A stretch of 9,627 bases of DNA. It comes from Gemmatimonas phototrophica. Lineage in GTDB: Bacteria > Gemmatimonadota > Gemmatimonadetes > Gemmatimonadales > Gemmatimonadaceae. Location of the stretch: positions 1 through 9,627 of the forward strand of contig CAMBRJ010000070.1 in assembly GCA_945870175.1 (NCBI GenBank), written 5' to 3'. Below the pieces are notes generated by a model that saw nothing but the letters and a program-made list of their open reading frames with translations, was not told the DNA's origin and did not search any database. Shown here in pieces: positions 1-6,322 of the stretch. The stretch's first letter is position 1. Each line of letters begins with the position of its first letter. The position numbers and the translations under genes were made by a program.

Positions 1-116
1 CCCCCACCGCAGTACCGGGCTCCGGACCGCCTCGCATTCCGCGCGGCGGCCGGTAGGCGCGCACTCACTCCGGCTTCGTCACCATGCACCACACGGCGCA
101 TGATGCCGCCCATCAT
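1..116 (-). CDS. Possible start of a further operon gene, cut by the left edge
   Basis: Reading leftwards, an ATG at 116-114 overlaps the TGA stop of the small oxidoreductase subunit in an ATGA arrangement, with a second ATG directly after it. The frame stays open to the window edge, about 38 codons, beginning MMGGIMRRVVHGDEAG. The 4-base overlap copies the coupling seen between the two upstream genes, which is the main argument for it. I do not recognise the peptide. Its later part is rich in Arg and Ala, as a random frame in GC-rich DNA would be. No function is proposed, and the segment could equally be non-coding downstream sequence. Confidence 0.22.
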   Translation of the reverse strand, partial: MMGGIMRRVVHGDEAGVSARLPAAARNARRSGARYCGG

Positions 117-601
117 GTCGGACGGGATGGCAGCGCCTCCGCGGCGCGATGAATGGCGGCGCGAATGCGTGGATAAGTGCCGCACCGACAGAGATTGCCT
201 TGCATCGCCGTATCGATGTCGGCGTCCGATGGTGCCGCGTTGGCGTTCAACAACGCGACGGCCGACATGACCTGCCCCGACTGACAGTACCCGCACTGCG
301 GCACGTCGAGGGCGGCCCAGCTGCCTTGCACCGCCTCGGCCACCGCTCCGCGAATGCCTTCGATCGTGGTGATCGACTTCCCAACGGCGGCGGACACCGG
401 CGTGACGCAGGCGGGCACGGGCACTCCATCCACATGCACCGTGCACGCACCGCACGCGGCGATGCCGCAGCCGAACTTCGTACCGGGTAGTCCGAGTGTC
501 TGCCGCAGCACCCAGAGCAGGGGCGTGTCGGCGTCCACGCTGACTGTGGCCGGCGCGCCGTTCACCACCAGCGCGATCGGATCAACGTTCGGCGTGTTCA
601 C
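113..601 (-). CDS. iorA: (2Fe-2S)-binding small subunit of a molybdenum hydroxylase (isoquinoline 1-oxidoreductase alpha-type)
   Basis: This is the electron-transfer subunit of a xanthine-oxidase-family enzyme. It carries two [2Fe-2S] clusters that pass electrons from the molybdenum site in the partner subunit to an external acceptor. At 162 residues it has the usual length for the family. The N-terminal plant-ferredoxin domain has its cluster ligands at Cys45, Cys50, Cys53 and Cys65 (FGCGIAACGACTV). The C-terminal helical domain has Cys103 and Cys106 (QCGYCQSGQ) and Cys138 and Cys140 (NLCRCGTYPRIR). All eight ligands are present. The start is GTG at 601-599, overlapping the TGA of the large-subunit gene (GTGA), so translation is probably coupled. 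It has no export signal of its own; in such enzymes the small subunit travels with the Tat-signal-bearing partner. The substrate cannot be read from the sequence, so the Ior name is by family resemblance only. Confidence 0.93.
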   Translation of the reverse strand: MNTPNVDPIALVVNGAPATVSVDADTPLLWVLRQTLGLPGTKFGCGIAACGACTVHVDGVPVPACVTPVSAAVGKSITTIEGIRGAVAEAVQGSWAALDVPQCGYCQSGQVMSAVALLNANAAPSDADIDTAMQGNLCRCGTYPRIRAAIHRAAEALPSRPT

Positions 602-2889
602 GATGCGGCCTCACTCGGCATACGCAACGGCAGTGAGCGCAGGCGCGTGCCGGTGAGCGTGAACAGGGCGTTCGCCACAGCGGGTGCGATGGGTGGGAGT
701 CCCGGCTCGCCGACACCAGACGGCACATCGAGGCTGGGTAGAATGTGCGTCTCGATCACGGGACACTCGTCGATGCGCAGCAGGCGATACTCGTGGAAAT
801 TCGACTGGCGCGGCGTACCGCCCTCGATCACCAGCTCGCCGTTGAGGGCCGCTGAGAGTCCGTCGATGATGCCGCTCTCGATCTGTTGCGCGATGATGTT
901 CGGATTCACCGCGAGTCCACAGTCGACCGCGGCGACCACGCGATGCACGCGAATGCGTCCGTCGAGTGCCACCGACACCTCGGCCACTTCGGCCACGATC
1001 GACCCGAAGGCGGCGTGCAGTGCCATGCCGCGGGCACGCGGGCGACCGTCGGCGGTTGGTTCAAGCGGTGCGCCCCATCCACTCTTCGCGGCGGCCAGTT
1101 GCAGCACGCGCAGCGCGCGCGGATGCGACTGCAGCAGCGCAGCGCGATACGCCGCCGGGTCCTGCTTGGCGGCGGCCGCGAGTTCGTCGATAAAGCTCTC
1201 CACGAAGAACGCCTGATGCGAGTGGCCGACACTGCGCCACGAACCCACGGGAATCGCACTGTCGGTTTCACTGTGCGACGTGTGCAGCGCGGGAAAGGCG
1301 TAGGGTTGATCCCACGTCCCTTCGCTCGACGTGCGATCGGGCCCTGACTGCGTGAGCAGAAAACCCACCCGCTTGCTGTACGCCTTGAACGGCGCCTGCC
1401 CGGCCGAATGCGCCACGAAGGCGGTCACGCGTCCATCGGCGTCGAGCGCCGCGCGCAGTCGGGACACCGTGGCCGGACGATAGAAATCATGTCGCATGTC
1501 ATCTTCGCGCGACCAGATCAGCTGCACCGGAACACCGGGCATCGACTTGGCAATCGCCGCCGCCTGCGCGACGTAGTCCACATCGAGCCGTCGACCAAAG
1601 CCACCGCCGAGGATCTGCTGATGCACGGTGACGCTGGTATCATCGAGATCGAGGACGTGCGCCACCGCGGCGCGCGCGTAGCCCGGCACCTGCGTGCCAA
1701 CCCACAGCTCGGCGCCATCGTTCGTCGCACGCACCGTGGCGTTCATCGGCTCCATCGTGGCGTGCGCGAGGTACGGCGCCTCGTACGTGGCGTCGACGGT
1801 GCGTGACGCCGCCGCGAGCACCTTCTTGGCGCCACCGTAAAAGCGCAGCGGCATGCCGTCGTCATTGCGAACCGTACTGCGAATGTCCTGCAGCACGGTC
1901 ACCGTCGACACAGTGCTTGCCCCAGCTGCGGTTGCTGTGGCCAATGCGCGCGCCGCCTTGTGCGCCTGCCACCACGATTCGGCGACCACCGCCAACGCTG
2001 GCGGGTCGCCGTACTTGCTGCCGGGCAGCGACAGCACCGCGCGCACACCGGACATCGCACGACTCTGCGTCATCTGCGCGGCTGTCACCGACGGTGCCGT
2101 GGTGGCGCCGAACGGACTCATAACCACGGCGGCATAGAGCATGTTGGGCAACGACACGTCGATGCCGTACGTCGCGGTACCGTTCGACTTGGCCGCGGAA
2201 TCGAGACGTGGCATTGGGTTGCCGACGATGGTGAAGTCGGCGGCCGCTTTGAGCGTGATCTCGGATGGCTGATGCGACACCGCGAGCGCGGCGAGTTCGC
2301 CGAAGCGCAATCGACGACCGTCGGCACTGATCACCGTGCCTTGTTCGGCGCGACAGGTGGATGCCGCCACGCCCCAGGTGGCGGCCGCGGCTGCGATGAG
2401 CGATGCTCGCGCCGATGCGCCGGCTTCGCGCATCGGCATCCAGCAGTCACGCACACTCGACGATCCACCGGTCATCATGATGCCCAGCTCACGCGCGGTC
2501 TTGGCCATCATCCAGCGAATCCCGCGCACCAGCGTGCCGTCGGCTTCGGGGGCGAATGGCAGCCCCTCCACCAGTGCCGACACATTGCCGTAGATCTTGT
2601 CGATCGGGCTGTACTCCACCCGCACGCGGGCCCAATCGCCATCGAGCTCCTCGGCCAGGAGCATCGCCAATGCGGTGTGCGTGCCCTGCCCCATCTCGGC
2701 TTTGGGCACCACTACGGTGATCGTGTCGTCGGGGGCGATGGTGAGCCAGCCGTTGAGCGCGACGGCCGTGCCGCCGGTATCGGGACGCGTGCTCCCGACG
2801 AGCCGCTGGCGCGGGGGGAGCAGCGCCCAGCCCAGAAAAAGCGCACCTCCGGTACCCAGCCCAGCCAGCAGAAAAGTGCGGCGTTTCAT
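598..2889 (-). CDS. iorB: Molybdopterin-binding large subunit of a xanthine dehydrogenase-family oxidoreductase (isoquinoline 1-oxidoreductase beta-type), Tat-exported
   Basis: This is the catalytic subunit that hydroxylates an aldehyde or N-heterocycle using water as the oxygen donor at a molybdenum cofactor. The 763 residues begin MKRRTFLLAGLG, a twin-arginine signal (RRTFL) followed by a hydrophobic stretch to about residue 24, so the folded complex is probably exported to the periplasm. Family motifs include MGQGTHT (66-72), GGSSSVRD (141-148), HATMEP (376-381), the cofactor loop GGGFGRR (428-434) and, near the C-terminus, GVGEPGLPPIAPAVANA with the catalytic glutamate at about 728. The length and the split large-plus-small layout without an FAD subunit fit the Ior/membrane aldehyde dehydrogenase group, which passes electrons to a cytochrome or other membrane acceptor. 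No such acceptor gene is seen here; it may lie to the left. Only a weak GAG lies upstream of the ATG. The physiological substrate is unknown. Confidence 0.93.
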   Translation of the reverse strand: MKRRTFLLAGLGTGGALFLGWALLPPRQRLVGSTRPDTGGTAVALNGWLTIAPDDTITVVVPKAEMGQGTHTALAMLLAEELDGDWARVRVEYSPIDKIYGNVSALVEGLPFAPEADGTLVRGIRWMMAKTARELGIMMTGGSSSVRDCWMPMREAGASARASLIAAAAATWGVAASTCRAEQGTVISADGRRLRFGELAALAVSHQPSEITLKAAADFTIVGNPMPRLDSAAKSNGTATYGIDVSLPNMLYAAVVMSPFGATTAPSVTAAQMTQSRAMSGVRAVLSLPGSKYGDPPALAVVAESWWQAHKAARALATATAAGASTVSTVTVLQDIRSTVRNDDGMPLRFYGGAKKVLAAASRTVDATYEAPYLAHATMEPMNATVRATNDGAELWVGTQVPGYARAAVAHVLDLDDTSVTVHQQILGGGFGRRLDVDYVAQAAAIAKSMPGVPVQLIWSREDDMRHDFYRPATVSRLRAALDADGRVTAFVAHSAGQAPFKAYSKRVGFLLTQSGPDRTSSEGTWDQPYAFPALHTSHSETDSAIPVGSWRSVGHSHQAFFVESFIDELAAAAKQDPAAYRAALLQSHPRALRVLQLAAAKSGWGAPLEPTADGRPRARGMALHAAFGSIVAEVAEVSVALDGRIRVHRVVAAVDCGLAVNPNIIAQQIESGIIDGLSAALNGELVIEGGTPRQSNFHEYRLLRIDECPVIETHILPSLDVPSGVGEPGLPPIAPAVANALFTLTGTRLRSLPLRMPSEAAS

Positions 2890-3000
2890 ATTCTCATCAG
2901 CTCGGCGTCATATTGTTCTCTGCTCATCCTAAAGATGCGGCGCGAAGCCCACGCCGACTACTCCCCGCCTTTCTACGCCAGATGGCTGATGCGTTCGTCC
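2890..3000. promoter_or_regulatory. Divergent intergenic region between iorB and the small exported-protein gene
   Basis: These 111 bases separate two genes pointing away from each other, so promoters for both should lie here. The only AT-richer pocket is about 2908-2936. Its CATATT/AATATG core could give a -10-like hexamer on either strand, but I see no convincing -35 at the right distance on either side. CTCATC occurs twice, at 2893-2898 and 2923-2928; these may be chance. No operator palindrome or riboswitch stands out. The call rests on gene orientation rather than on a clear motif. Confidence 0.35.
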
Positions 3001-3390
3001 ATGATATCGGTGTTCCGCGCGCGGCTGCTGCTGACCATGTTCGGCTGCCTGGCGTGCGGCGAGAAGCCCGCGAAGCTCGCCGGGGCGCAAACGCTTGGCC
3101 CGGACGACATGCAGCTCGTGTCGGTGGACAACAGCTTTGCGCTGGAGCTGATCGGTGATTCCGTGCATGTGTACATGCCAGGAAGCCGGGTGAGCGTGCC
3201 GTCCACGTACATCGAGAATCTCAAGTACAGCGACGGCCGGCTGCGCTTCGATATTCGCGGGCTTGGGGTGCGGATTTTTGAAGTGAGCGATGGCACGGAG
3301 CAGGGCGCGGCGATCAGCCAGCAAGAGGCGCTGCTGTTCATCTCCGGCGTCACGCGCAATCAGGCGAAGCAGGAGCAAGCGGGGAAGTAA
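3001..3390 (+). CDS. Small exported protein, possible lipoprotein, function unknown
   Basis: I do not recognise this 129-residue protein. It begins MISVFRARLLLTMFGCLACG: a short basic segment, a hydrophobic stretch and then Cys16 and Cys19, which looks like a lipoprotein signal. Neither cysteine has a perfect lipobox: CLAC has Cys instead of Leu at -3, and MFGC has Phe at -2. The rest is a small mixed domain with alternating hydrophobic residues (LELIGDSVHVYM, RLRFDIRGLGVRIFEV) suggesting beta-strands, then a polar tail rich in Gln and Lys. Third codon positions are strongly G/C-biased, which supports real coding. In-frame ATGs also occur at 2989 and 2935; 3001 was chosen because it puts the signal at the N-terminus, but 2989 is nearly as good and no ribosome binding site decides. 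The frame stays open upstream to about 1960, but that part is the shadow of iorB. The gene converges on selO with 15 bases between stops. Confidence 0.68.
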   Translation: MISVFRARLLLTMFGCLACGEKPAKLAGAQTLGPDDMQLVSVDNSFALELIGDSVHVYMPGSRVSVPSTYIENLKYSDGRLRFDIRGLGVRIFEVSDGTEQGAAISQQEALLFISGVTRNQAKQEQAGK

Positions 3391-3405
3391 GCGCGGCCAA
3401 TTGGG

Positions 3406-5016
3406 TTACGAACTGCAGCTCAACATCGAACACCCGGCCTTGACCCTCGCCCACTCTGGCCGGCGCGCGGCGAAGTGCGCGAATTCCGGCTGGTCGTCGT
3501 ACGGCCGGCGCATGACCTCGAGCAGCGTGTGCACCAGCGACGCATCACCTTCCGTGGCGGCGTCGATAGCCTGTTGCGCGAGATAGTTGCGCAGCACATA
3601 GCGCGGATTCACGGCGTGCATAGCGGCACGACGATCGGCGGCGCTCCGACCGTGCTGCTGCACCAGTTCGTGCCAGCGGCGTAGCCACGCGTTGAGCACA
3701 TCGGCCTTGGCCTCGCGCTTGGCGTCGTCGTAGAACACGTCGCCCAGTACGCTGATGGGATGGTCCGCCGGCAGTGTGTCGCCGATGTCGCCCAGCGCGC
3801 GGAAGAACAGCGTGAAGTCGACCTCGGCTTCGAACAACAGCGCGAAGCCTTCGCGTACCAGCAGCTGCTCGGCCTCACCACGCGCCACAAAGCCGAACTT
3901 GGCCGCGTTCATCGCTTCGTACTCGGCCGTATACACGTCGCCGAATCGTTCGAGGGCGCTCTGCACGGCGTCGCCCGTCTCAAAGAGTGGCGCGATGGAC
4001 TCGGCGAGGCGCAAGAGGTTCCACTGCGCGATGGCCGGCTGCTGTCCGAAGCGATACCGGCGCGTGCTGGCATCGGTAGTGTTCGGCGTCCAGGTGGGAT
4101 CGAAGTTGTCGAGCCACCCGTACGGACCATAGTCGATCGTGAGACCAAGAATCGACATGTTATCGGTGTTCATCACGCCGTGTACGAACCCCACGCGCAT
4201 CCAGTGCACGATCATGTGGGCAGTACGTTCGCACACCTCGGCAAACCACGCCACGCGGCGTTCAGCGCCGTCGGCGATGACAGCCAACGCGGGAAAGTCG
4301 CGCGCGATGGTGAAATCCACGAGTTGCGCGAGCAACGTCATGTCGTCGCGCGCGGCGAGAATCTCGAAGTTGCCGAAGCGGATGAACGACGGCGCGACGC
4401 GACACACAATGGCACCCGGTTCCGGCGCGGCGTTGCCGTTGTAGAACATGTCACGCACCACGCGATCGCCGGTGGACACGAGCGACAGGGCGCGGGTGGT
4501 CGGCACGCCTAGATGATGCATCGCTTCGCTGCACAGAAACTCGCGAATCGACGAACGCAGCACGGCGCGGCCGTCGGCGGTGCGCGAGTATGGCGTGGGA
4601 CCGGCCCCCTTGAGCTGGAGCTCCCAGCGCTCGCCGGCGGCGTTCACCACTTCGCCCAGCGACGTGGCCCGTCCGTCGCCCAGCTGACCGGCCCAGTTCC
4701 CGAACTGATGCCCGCCGTAGCAGGCGGCGTATGGAGCCATGCCCGGGAGCAGGTCGTTTCCCCCGAACACCCGGGCAAACGCGGGCGAGTGCACGTCCGG
4801 CTCGGCGATACCGACCAGGGCGGCGACCTCGTGGGCGTGGGCCACCAGCGCGGGGTCGGCCACGGGGGTGGGGGCGGCCGCACTCCAGGCGGCGCCGAGC
4901 ACCTGCCGGCGCCGGTTCGACCGGTCGGGGTCTCCGGGGAGCTCGGTTACGAAGCGATTGTCGAAGCGGAGATTGTGCACGTTGGTAAAATAGGGACGTG
5001 CGACGGCCGTAGGCAC
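3406..5016 (-). CDS. selO: Protein adenylyltransferase SelO (YdiU family)
   Basis: SelO has a pseudokinase fold that binds ATP in a flipped orientation and transfers AMP to Ser, Thr or Tyr of target proteins; in E. coli it is linked to redox homeostasis and S-glutathionylation. The 536 residues show the family's landmarks: FDNRF near the N-terminus (18-22), CYGGHQFGNWAGQLGDGRA (99-117), the nucleotide-binding lysine in LQLKGAG (Lys136), and NTDN followed nine residues later by Asp in DYGP. By position these are the catalytic-base Asp285 and the metal ligands Asn286 and Asp295. The C-terminus ends LSCSS, with Cys534 where animal SelO carries selenocysteine. The codon is TGC and the true stop is TAA, so this is the cysteine form. 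The start at GTG 5016 places about 17 residues before the conserved FDN motif; a GTG at 4980 is an alternative. It is divergent from msrBA and convergent with the small exported-protein gene. Confidence 0.95.
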   Translation of the reverse strand: MPTAVARPYFTNVHNLRFDNRFVTELPGDPDRSNRRRQVLGAAWSAAAPTPVADPALVAHAHEVAALVGIAEPDVHSPAFARVFGGNDLLPGMAPYAACYGGHQFGNWAGQLGDGRATSLGEVVNAAGERWELQLKGAGPTPYSRTADGRAVLRSSIREFLCSEAMHHLGVPTTRALSLVSTGDRVVRDMFYNGNAAPEPGAIVCRVAPSFIRFGNFEILAARDDMTLLAQLVDFTIARDFPALAVIADGAERRVAWFAEVCERTAHMIVHWMRVGFVHGVMNTDNMSILGLTIDYGPYGWLDNFDPTWTPNTTDASTRRYRFGQQPAIAQWNLLRLAESIAPLFETGDAVQSALERFGDVYTAEYEAMNAAKFGFVARGEAEQLLVREGFALLFEAEVDFTLFFRALGDIGDTLPADHPISVLGDVFYDDAKREAKADVLNAWLRRWHELVQQHGRSAADRRAAMHAVNPRYVLRNYLAQQAIDAATEGDASLVHTLLEVMRRPYDDQPEFAHFAARRPEWARVKAGCSMLSCSS

Positions 5017-5048
5017 TCCGTTTCGGGCACTCCGTTTCGGGCACTCCG
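5012..5048. repeat. 14-bp direct tandem repeat (two full copies plus a partial) at the selO start
   Basis: GGCACTCCGTTTCG occurs at 5012-5025 and again, exactly, at 5026-5039; a third partial copy (GGCACTCCG) follows at 5040-5048, and another GGCAC at 5049-5053. On the minus strand each unit reads GGAGTGCC, so each carries a GGAG and a GTG. The annotated selO start codon at 5016-5014 is the GTG of the unit nearest the gene. Because the unit length is not a multiple of three, the GTGs at 5016, 5030 and 5044 lie in three different frames. Confidence 0.85.
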
Positions 5049-5076
5049 GGCACCCGTTCTGTGTATATCCTCCACT
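5017..5076. promoter_or_regulatory. Short divergent promoter region shared by selO and msrB
   Basis: Only 60 bases separate the two divergent start codons. The one AT-rich patch, GTGTATATCC at 5061-5070, could supply a -10 hexamer in both directions. On the plus strand TATATC at 5064-5069 would place the transcription start almost exactly on the msrB ATG at 5077, which would make that mRNA leaderless. On the minus strand TATACA would give selO a leader of roughly 40 bases. No good -35 box is visible, and no Shine-Dalgarno precedes the msrB ATG (TATCCTCCACT). The assignment is tentative. Confidence 0.4.
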
Positions 5077-5520
5077 ATGTCAGACTTCAAAAAGCCCTCT
5101 GTTGACGAACTGGCTCGGACGCTTACGCGCGAGCAGTTCACGGTCACCCAGCAGTCGGGAACCGAGCCGCCGTTCCGCAATGCCTTCTGGGATCACCACG
5201 AAGCCGGCCTGTATGTCGATATCGTGAGTGGTGAGCCGCTGTTTTCGTCGCTCGACAAATTCGACTCCGGCTGCGGCTGGCCGAGCTTTACCAAGCCGGT
5301 GGCGCCGCAGGTGCTCGAGACGGAGGACCGTACGCACGGCATGCGCCGGGTGGAAGTGCGGTCGAAAGACGCCGACTCGCATTTGGGTCACGTGTTCGAT
5401 GACGGCCCGCGCGAAGCCGGCGGGCTTCGCTACTGCATCAACTCCGCGTCCTTGCGTTTCATTCCGCTCGAGCAGTTCGACGCGGAAGGGTATGGCGAAT
5501 TCCGGCGGTTGTTCGTATGA
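5077..5520 (+). CDS. msrB: Peptide-methionine (R)-S-oxide reductase MsrB, zinc-less type
   Basis: MsrB reduces the R-diastereomer of methionine sulfoxide in proteins back to methionine, with thioredoxin as the usual reductant. The protein is 147 residues with the full fold: YVDIVSGEPLFSS (46-58), DSGCGWPSF (63-71), EVRSKDADSHLGHVF (93-107) and the catalytic RYCINSASLRFIP (118-130). Cys120 is the nucleophile by family. Cys66 sits where the resolving cysteine lies in the two-cysteine MsrB domain of Neisseria PilB. The two CxxC pairs that bind structural zinc in E. coli-type MsrB are absent; the FWDHHEAGLY segment takes that place. There is no signal peptide, so the enzyme is cytoplasmic. The start at ATG 5077 gives the normal MsrB length; the frame stays open upstream to about 4513, but that part is the shadow of selO. 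Its TGA overlaps the ATG of msrA. Confidence 0.96.
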   Translation: MSDFKKPSVDELARTLTREQFTVTQQSGTEPPFRNAFWDHHEAGLYVDIVSGEPLFSSLDKFDSGCGWPSFTKPVAPQVLETEDRTHGMRRVEVRSKDADSHLGHVFDDGPREAGGLRYCINSASLRFIPLEQFDAEGYGEFRRLFV

Positions 5521-6014
5521 GCGAGCCGCAGACCGAGGTCGCGATTCTGGCCGGTGGCTGCTTCTGGGGCGTGGAAGAGATTCTACGCGCCGTGCCGGGC
5601 GTGCTCGACACCGAGGTCGGGTACACGGGCGGCTGGCTCGAGCACCCGGTGTATGACGACACGCACGAGAGTGCCTCGGGGCACGCCGAGGCGGTGCGCA
5701 TTGTGTTTGATCCTGCGGTGCTGCGTTTCGAGTCGCTGCTCGAGCATTGGTTTTTCCGGTTGCACGATCCCACCACGCTGAACCGTCAGATCAACGACGT
5801 GGGCACGCAGTATCGCTCATCGATTTTCTACACGACGCCCGAGCAGCGCGAGACGGCGGAGCTCGTGAAGGCGCGCGTGGCGCAGTCGGGGCTGTGGAAG
5901 CGACCGATTACGACGGAGATCGCGCCGGAAGCCACGTGGTGGACGGCCGAGGGCGAGCATCAGGATTTCCTGCAGAAGAATCCGTACGGGTACAACTGCC
6001 ATTACATGCGGTAG
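5517..6014 (+). CDS. msrA: Peptide-methionine (S)-S-oxide reductase MsrA
   Basis: MsrA reduces the S-diastereomer of methionine sulfoxide, complementing MsrB. The 165-residue protein opens with AILAGGCFWGVEE, where Cys15 of the GCFWG motif is the nucleophile. Other family landmarks are the substrate-site glutamate in GHAEAV (Glu58), NDVGTQYRS (93-101) with Asp94, and HQDFLQKNPYGYNCHYMR at the C-terminus. Cys161 is the only other cysteine and is the likely resolving residue, so there is no third cysteine of the E. coli type. One small departure is Ile92 in LNRQIND, where Gly is usual. The ATG overlaps the msrB stop (ATGA) and no ribosome binding site is evident, so translation is probably coupled to msrB. 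No signal peptide is present; the pair acts in the cytoplasm. Confidence 0.96.
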   Translation: MSEPQTEVAILAGGCFWGVEEILRAVPGVLDTEVGYTGGWLEHPVYDDTHESASGHAEAVRIVFDPAVLRFESLLEHWFFRLHDPTTLNRQINDVGTQYRSSIFYTTPEQRETAELVKARVAQSGLWKRPITTEIAPEATWWTAEGEHQDFLQKNPYGYNCHYMR

Positions 6015-6322
6015 TCGCGAACAGCGAACAGCAACTGCAACAGCCAGAACACGGATGACGCCGATACGAAGGAAACAACACCGATAAGCAAAAAGCGCTC
6101 TTGGCTTATCCGTGTGATCCGTGTCATCGATGGGAATCCGTGTTCCCGCTGTTGCTTTTAGAGCGATCCGGCTCGCGGTGGCGACCGTGCGCCCGCCCTC
6201 CGACGGCTGCTTGCCGTGGCCGCCGGGCATGGACGGCGCGAGGCGGACTCGCCAGATTAGCGCACCGTTGATCGATTGAGCACCCGCGGTGACACGCTCC
6301 CCTCCTCCCGCTGAATCCCTCC
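6015..6322. other. Intergenic region between msrA and the propeller-protein gene
   Basis: This 308-base gap has no supportable gene. Its left half (6037-6155) is filled by a long inverted repeat, listed separately. The right half (6156-6322) is GC-rich. It should contain the promoter of the downstream gene, but I see no clear -10/-35 pair, and the bases before the ATG at 6323 (GCTGAATCCCTCC) have no Shine-Dalgarno. Minus-strand open frames crossing this stretch are rich in Arg and His and continue antisense to the downstream or upstream genes; I treat them as shadows. Confidence 0.7.
6037..6155. repeat. Long imperfect inverted repeat built from ATCCGTGT/ACACGGAT units
   Basis: The left arm (6037-6089) and right arm (6104-6155) are imperfect reverse complements around a 14-base centre that contains the palindrome AGCGCT. 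The outer ends pair as GCAACAGC with GCTGTTGC, followed after two mismatches by a 10-bp match (GAACACGGAT). The inner ends pair through GATAAGC with GCTTATC. The right arm carries ATCCGTGT at 6108, 6117 and 6136; the left arm has ACACGGAT at 6049 and a one-base variant ACACCGAT at 6078. From memory, similar short-period ATCCGTGT repeats recur in intergenic regions of diverse bacteria. The element sits just after the msrBA stop and could act in transcript ending or stability, but there is no proper T-tract, so it is not called a terminator. Confidence 0.8.

Noticed and set aside
1960..2934. Upstream part of the plus-strand frame that ends at 3390, giving a 476-residue product
   Set aside because: This portion lies antisense to iorB and is Arg/His/Gly-rich. 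Only the part after about 2989-3001 has signal-like and coding-like character.
3391..3405. CCAATTGG palindrome (3397-3404) between convergent stops as a terminator or operator
   Set aside because: Eight bases with no loop and no T-tract; likely chance.
3406..3420. SelO as a true selenoprotein
   Set aside because: The codon at the selenocysteine site is TGC and the stop is TAA, so no UGA readthrough is required.
4451..5053. A 200-codon minus-strand frame starting at GTG 5053
   Set aside because: It overlaps selO in another frame and is rich in Arg, Pro and Gly with no motif. selO itself has complete catalytic and C-terminal family motifs.
6037..6160. Rho-independent terminator for msrBA
   Set aside because: The stem is long and imperfect and only a GCTTTTA follows it, not a proper T-tract. 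Kept as an inverted repeat instead.
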